A DNA stretch of 43,632 bases from UBA1731 sp964567665 (GTDB taxonomy: Bacteria; Verrucomicrobiota; Kiritimatiellia; RFP12; UBA1067), in assembly GCA_964567665.1 (NCBI GenBank), contig CAZMNN010000023.1, positions 1 to 43,632 on the forward strand, given 5' to 3'. A program made the translations under genes and the position numbers. Positions 40,244-43,632 of the stretch are shown here, in pieces. Position 1 is the first letter of the stretch; each line of letters starts with the position of its first letter. A model generated the notes under the pieces. That model did no database searches, was not told the origin of the DNA, and was given only the letters and a program-made list of their open reading frames with translations.

Positions 40244-42610
40244 ATGGCTCGATTCGGAAAACTTGCGTCTTTGCTGTCGTGTGCGCTCCTCGCGTGGAAC
40301 GCTGCTGCGACTGACGTGACGTTTTTCATGTGCTACAGGCCGACGCACAAGGAGGATCCGGCGACAAAGGCGCTGGATGCGTTTGCAAAGGCGAACCCTG
40401 ACATCCATCCGAAGCAGTGGGGCGGGCTTATCCTTCCGGGAGGCGGCGGACGTGCACAGTTCATGCTTGCGCTTGCCGGCGGAAGTGCGCCGGATGTGTA
40501 CAAGGCATGGTTTCACATACTGCGGCACGACATCGAACAGGGATTCACGTATCCGCTCGACGAATGGATAGATGGCAAATGGGAGGGCTGGCGGAACTCT
40601 CCTCCGCTCTGGCGTGAGGTGGCGAGCAGGGACGGCCACATATATGCCGTCCCTACGCCAGGGATGTCATATTACGGTCTGCTCTATCGCAAGGACATCG
40701 TGAAAGAGTGCGGAATGGATCCTGAGGCTCCGCCGGCGACATGGGACGACTTTGAGCGGTGGTGCCGAAAATTGAGCAGACCCGGTCGTCGCGCACTCGC
40801 CATCGAAAACAGGCCTTGGGGCTTTCTCCCGTGGGTGGGTGCGGCTGGCGGCGATGTGGTGCGAAAAAAGGCGTCGGCGAAGACGGAGGATGAATGGGAG
40901 GCCTGCTTCGACTCGCCGGAGTGTGTGAGGGTGGCAAATTTCCTGCAGCGTCTTGTGAGGCAGGATCTCGTGCGCGGGCTTCCTGTGCTGACGGTCTCCA
41001 GCGATGTCGCGGAGATGTTCATGAACGGCAGCATCGTGTGTGTGTTCGGCGGGGAGGATCTTGTCGCGCATCTGACGGAACGCCTGAACTTTCCTGCCGA
41101 CCTCATAGGGCTGATGCCGTTCCCTGCGGCTGACGGTAAGCAGAAGCCTGTCCTTCAGGCGCACAAGCATTTCTATGCGATGACGGAAAGCGTTGCGCAT
41201 CGTCCGAAAGAGGAGCGTGACAAGGTTTGGGCGGCGCTCATGGCTCTTGCATCGAACGACGTGTATGATGAACGTGTGCGTACTGACGCCCGTGAGGGCC
41301 GCGCCCGCTGGTGTATGCCGTCTGACCTGAAGCGCCTTGGGCTTGAGCGTCATCTTGCGGAGATGCCTCCCGGCATAAGGAAAATGTACGACGCCCTTGA
41401 GTCCGGCAGAATAAGGGCTGTCACGGAACCGCATGTTGGTTTCTGGCAGGCGGCGAGCGACATTGTTAGCCGCCGGTTTCTTGGTCTGCTGCTCAGCGAT
41501 TCTGGAAAGGATCTCGATTGCGGAGCCGCGCTGTCGTCCATCACCGCCGAGGCGAACAGAGGGTTGATGTTCGATGCCGACCGCTCGCGCATAGAGGCGA
41601 AGCGTCCGGTTGCCCGCATTGTTTTTGGTGCGCTGATATGCTGTGCGCTTGTTGCGTTTGGCGTGGCGTTCGCCTCGCGTCCTCGGGATGACAGACCTTG
41701 CAGGGATGTCGGGCAAAAGCCGTCGGCGCGGTCGTTCCGTTCGCTGCTCCCGTGGCTTTTTCTCGCGCCCGCCGTTGCGAGCATAGCGGTGTGGAGTTAC
41801 TATCCGCTGATCAAGGGCGCGATGATGGCGTTTCAGGATTACAGGATTGTGGGCGGTGCGTCATGGGCTGGACTGGACAATTTCATCCGTGTGGCGTCCG
41901 ATCCCGGATTCTGGAAGGCATGGGGGCGTACTCTTCAGTATGTGGCGCTTACGATGGCGCTCGGATTCACGGCGCCGGTTGTGCTGGCCGTGCTTCTCAC
42001 AGAGATACCGAAGGGAAAGGTGTTCTTCCGTACGGTCTATTTTCTTCCGCACCTTACGAGTGCCCTTGTCATCATGCTGCTGTGGAAGATGATGTTCGAC
42101 CCTACGGAGAGCGGAATGTTGAACCAAATGCTGTCGGTGTTCGGCGTCGGGCGGCAGGCGTGGCTGCAGGATCCGGCATGGGCGATGACGTGCTGCATAC
42201 TTCCGGGTGTGTGGGCCGGGATGGGGATGTCGTCGCTCATATATGTCGCAGCACTTGGCAGTCTGCCGCCGGACTACTACGAGGCGGCGGCGATCGATGG
42301 TGCAGGGATATTCGCCCGCTTTCGCCACATCACGTTTCCGCAGCTTATGCCGCTCATGGTGATAAACTTCGTCGGTGCGTTCATAGCGGCGTTTCAGGGC
42401 ATGGGGTCGATATTTCTGCTTACGTTCGGCGGACCGGGAGATGCAACGAACGTCCTGTCGCTTGCCATCTGGAAGGAGGCGTACAACAATCTGCGCTTCT
42501 CCACGGCGACGACGATGGCTTGGTTCCTCGGAGTGGCGCTGATAGGATTTACCTATCTTCAGATACGGATTCTTCGCCGCGTTGAGTTCCGCAGCGCAGC
42601 CGCAAATTGA
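40244..42610 (+). CDS. Solute-binding protein fused to a MalF-type ABC permease
   Basis: A 788-residue polypeptide. After a signal peptide (ending NAAA/TDV), residues about 25-440 are a cluster-B-like extracellular solute-binding protein (GGSAPDVYKAW, PLDEWIDGKW, GLLYRKDIVKECGMDPEAPPATWDDFERW, EMFMNGSIVCVFGGED). A transmembrane helix at about 465-485 leads to a six-helix permease from about 500 to 785, with WLFLAPAVASIAVWSYYPL and the EAA loop YYEAAAIDGAGIFARFRHITFPQLMP. The binding protein is thus tethered to its own permease. Neither the partner MalG-type permease nor an ATPase follows. The fold suggests an oligosaccharide or polyol importer; substrate unknown. Start ATG lies 3 nt after the FkbH stop, with weak Shine-Dalgarno. 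Confidence 0.85.
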   Translation: MARFGKLASLLSCALLAWNAAATDVTFFMCYRPTHKEDPATKALDAFAKANPDIHPKQWGGLILPGGGGRAQFMLALAGGSAPDVYKAWFHILRHDIEQGFTYPLDEWIDGKWEGWRNSPPLWREVASRDGHIYAVPTPGMSYYGLLYRKDIVKECGMDPEAPPATWDDFERWCRKLSRPGRRALAIENRPWGFLPWVGAAGGDVVRKKASAKTEDEWEACFDSPECVRVANFLQRLVRQDLVRGLPVLTVSSDVAEMFMNGSIVCVFGGEDLVAHLTERLNFPADLIGLMPFPAADGKQKPVLQAHKHFYAMTESVAHRPKEERDKVWAALMALASNDVYDERVRTDAREGRARWCMPSDLKRLGLERHLAEMPPGIRKMYDALESGRIRAVTEPHVGFWQAASDIVSRRFLGLLLSDSGKDLDCGAALSSITAEANRGLMFDADRSRIEAKRPVARIVFGALICCALVAFGVAFASRPRDDRPCRDVGQKPSARSFRSLLPWLFLAPAVASIAVWSYYPLIKGAMMAFQDYRIVGGASWAGLDNFIRVASDPGFWKAWGRTLQYVALTMALGFTAPVVLAVLLTEIPKGKVFFRTVYFLPHLTSALVIMLLWKMMFDPTESGMLNQMLSVFGVGRQAWLQDPAWAMTCCILPGVWAGMGMSSLIYVAALGSLPPDYYEAAAIDGAGIFARFRHITFPQLMPLMVINFVGAFIAAFQGMGSIFLLTFGGPGDATNVLSLAIWKEAYNNLRFSTATTMAWFLGVALIGFTYLQIRILRRVEFRSAAAN

Positions 42611-42690
42611 CGCCGCGCCTGCAATGCGATGAACGCTGTCTTCGTTTGACGGAAGATTGATCCTTTGAAATGGGCGGTAATGCATGGGTC

Positions 42691-42700
42691 GTGGTATAAT
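42691..42700 (+). promoter_or_regulatory. Extended -10 promoter of the EF-hand-like gene
   Basis: CGTGGTATAAT with hexamer TATAAT at 42695-42700, followed by GGACGC. The stretch 42611-42690 shows no convincing terminator after the transporter gene. Confidence 0.6.
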
Positions 42701-42728
42701 GGACGCATCCAAGTCAAAGGTCGTTTCT

Positions 42729-43364
42729 ATGTCAAATCATCATCCAAGGTCGAGGGTGCCCCCTAGTTTCAGTTGCGTAGGATCGCTGGCTGTTTCGATT
42801 GCTGCGCTTCTTCTTCCGTCTGTCGCATTTGCGAAGCAGTTCTCTGTTTCTCCGATGCCGGCATCGCCGTATGCCGATACGGAGGTGACGACAAACATTG
42901 TGTTCAATGGGCGTCGCACCGACGTCAAGGAGGTCGAGATCAAATTCATTCTGGAATGCACATCGTCGAATTGCATCCAGGTTGCATTCGGGACGGATGA
43001 AGACGGTGACGGAAAGCTGGCGTTTCAGGAAACGGATGCTCTATATGGTTGGCGAAACGGACGTTATTTTGTTGAGGATGTCCGATCCGGTATGCGTTAT
43101 GAAGATCCTGCGACATCCGAAGATTCTGATGGGATCCGGACTTTTGCGGTGAACATGCGTACGGCGCGTGATTATGTCCCCAAGACCTTTTCGGCACAGG
43201 TGGACGGTGCGGACATATTTACCAACCTTGCCGCAACTGTCCCGGCGTGGCTGTATAGGCCCAAATGGAATGTGATGCGCATAACGCGTCGAGGCCCCGG
43301 CGCTTCGGCTGAATGGTTCAGCTGCGATATAGGGTATTCGTTTTTTGTCATCACGGTCAGATGA
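42729..43364 (+). CDS. Secreted protein with an EF-hand-like calcium loop
   Basis: A 211-residue protein. The ATG at 42729 follows AAAGG by 8 nt and opens a signal peptide (hydrophobic core VGSLAVSIAALLL, cleavage near AFA/KQFS). The mature part starts as a beta-strand-rich domain. Residues around 85-100 read GTDEDGDGKLAFQETDALYGW, a DxDxDG-type calcium-binding loop like EF-hands and dockerins, followed by RNGRYFVED. It ends WFSCDIGYSFFVITVR. I do not recognise a named family. A small membrane protein begins 4 nt after its stop. The frame is open upstream of the promoter too, but those codons are not the start. Confidence 0.65.
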   Translation: MSNHHPRSRVPPSFSCVGSLAVSIAALLLPSVAFAKQFSVSPMPASPYADTEVTTNIVFNGRRTDVKEVEIKFILECTSSNCIQVAFGTDEDGDGKLAFQETDALYGWRNGRYFVEDVRSGMRYEDPATSEDSDGIRTFAVNMRTARDYVPKTFSAQVDGADIFTNLAATVPAWLYRPKWNVMRITRRGPGASAEWFSCDIGYSFFVITVR

Positions 43365-43368
43365 CGCC

Positions 43369-43632
43369 ATGCTGACGGGAATCTGGACATCCTTCCTGCT
43401 CTCGCTCGCTGGTGTGGCGACCATCGCGTGGCTTGTCGCGTTTATGCACGAGAACGGCGTCCGCCCAGTGCGTGATCTTGTTGCGTTCTTCAGGAAACAG
43501 CCGATGGCCGGCCGGATTCTGTTCGGCACGTTCTTCGTCGCCATGTGGGTGATCGCCGGTGCCAAGCCGGGCGGCGGGGCGGGACGCCCCGCCCTACCGG
43601 AGGCCAGTTCGGCAGGGCGCGATGTTCTGCCA
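43369..43632 (+). CDS. Membrane protein, N-terminal part (right edge)
   Basis: Open to the window edge; 88 codons visible. It has a first helix (WTSFLLSLAGVATIAWLVAFM), a basic loop (HENGVRPVRDLVAFFRKQPMAGR), and a second helix (ILFGTFFVAMWVIAGA), then a Gly/Ala/Pro-rich tail encoded by a GC-rich palindrome (AGRPALPEASSAGRD). No known family. The ATG is 4 nt after the previous stop without a good Shine-Dalgarno, suggesting translational coupling. The tail may lead to a longer extracellular portion beyond the window. Confidence 0.55.
   Translation, partial: MLTGIWTSFLLSLAGVATIAWLVAFMHENGVRPVRDLVAFFRKQPMAGRILFGTFFVAMWVIAGAKPGGGAGRPALPEASSAGRDVLP
43573..43593. repeat. GC-rich 9-bp inverted repeat inside the last gene
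   Basis: GGCGGGGCG and CGCCCCGCC flank a 3-nt loop (GGA). The unit is followed by CTACCGG and is reminiscent of dispersed palindromic elements in Kiritimatiellae-like genomes. It is translated in frame (AGRPALP), and only one copy falls in this window. Confidence 0.5.

Noticed and set aside
1..43632. tRNA, rRNA, insertion sequences, phage genes, CRISPR arrays
   Set aside because: Looked for conserved tRNA arm sequences, transposase or integrase motifs and regular repeats by eye; found none.

Overview
The window reads as a piece of a GC-rich, anaerobic, Gram-negative chromosome. Many genes encode proteins with signal peptides or lipoboxes. A superoxide reductase, a BioB lacking one classical cluster ligand, and large secreted FlgD-like/propeller/CBM9-like and glycine-rich proteins all point to the PVC superphylum. 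My best guess is a gut-type Kiritimatiellae/Verrucomicrobiota genome, inferred from gene style and not from a marker gene. I see no rRNA, tRNA, CRISPR array, transposase or prophage.

Layout. 1-12.1 kb (+): the end of a secreted protein with a 30-residue membrane peptide, a TIM-barrel glycosidase-like enzyme, a two-copy glycine-rich surface protein, and two giant secreted propeller proteins. 12.1-17.7 kb (-): a tightly packed unit, serine hydrolase lipoprotein > rlmN > glycosyltransferase > response regulator > histidine kinase. 17.7-19.1 kb (+): TPP riboswitch and thiC, divergent from that unit. 19.1-21.0 kb (-): larE-like and bioB. 21.1-24.5 kb (+): trpL leader peptide, attenuator, trpE-trpG-trpD. 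24.5-30.3 kb (+): a small surface-repeat-like protein, a tandem SGNH hydrolase coupled to thiD, then metF-tilS-SGNH hydrolase. 30.3-32.9 kb (+): an AT-richer patch of LolA-like, DUF4190-like and DUF2752-like envelope genes carrying two long poly-G tracts. 33.0-42.6 kb (+): superoxide reductase, then a long contiguous unit pyrK-der-heptaheme cytochrome-DUF3261-like lipoprotein-KASIII-(ACP+FkbH)-(solute-binding protein+permease fusion). 42.7 kb-end: a secreted EF-hand-like protein and a small membrane protein running off the edge, with a GC-rich palindrome.

Regulation is unusually legible. A recurring extended -10 element (TGNTATAAT-like, usually TGTGGTATAAT, followed by a CGC-rich stretch) precedes most units. 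Two signal-peptide genes begin 7 and 10 nt after it, so their mRNAs are probably leaderless or nearly so. The trp genes show a Trp-Trp-Trp leader peptide followed by a terminator hairpin. thiC has a TPP riboswitch next to its Shine-Dalgarno sequence.

The strongest candidates for something new are: (1) two poly-G switches 0.9 kb apart, G11 breaking the reading frame of a LolA-like gene and G14 inside a promoter spacer; (2) a compact KASIII + ACP-FkbH + DUF3261-like lipoprotein module resembling the core of tetronate (glyceryl-ACP) chemistry; (3) a three-cysteine LarE-like sulfur transferase in an operon with an atypical BioB; (4) the trp ribosome-mediated attenuator in this lineage.
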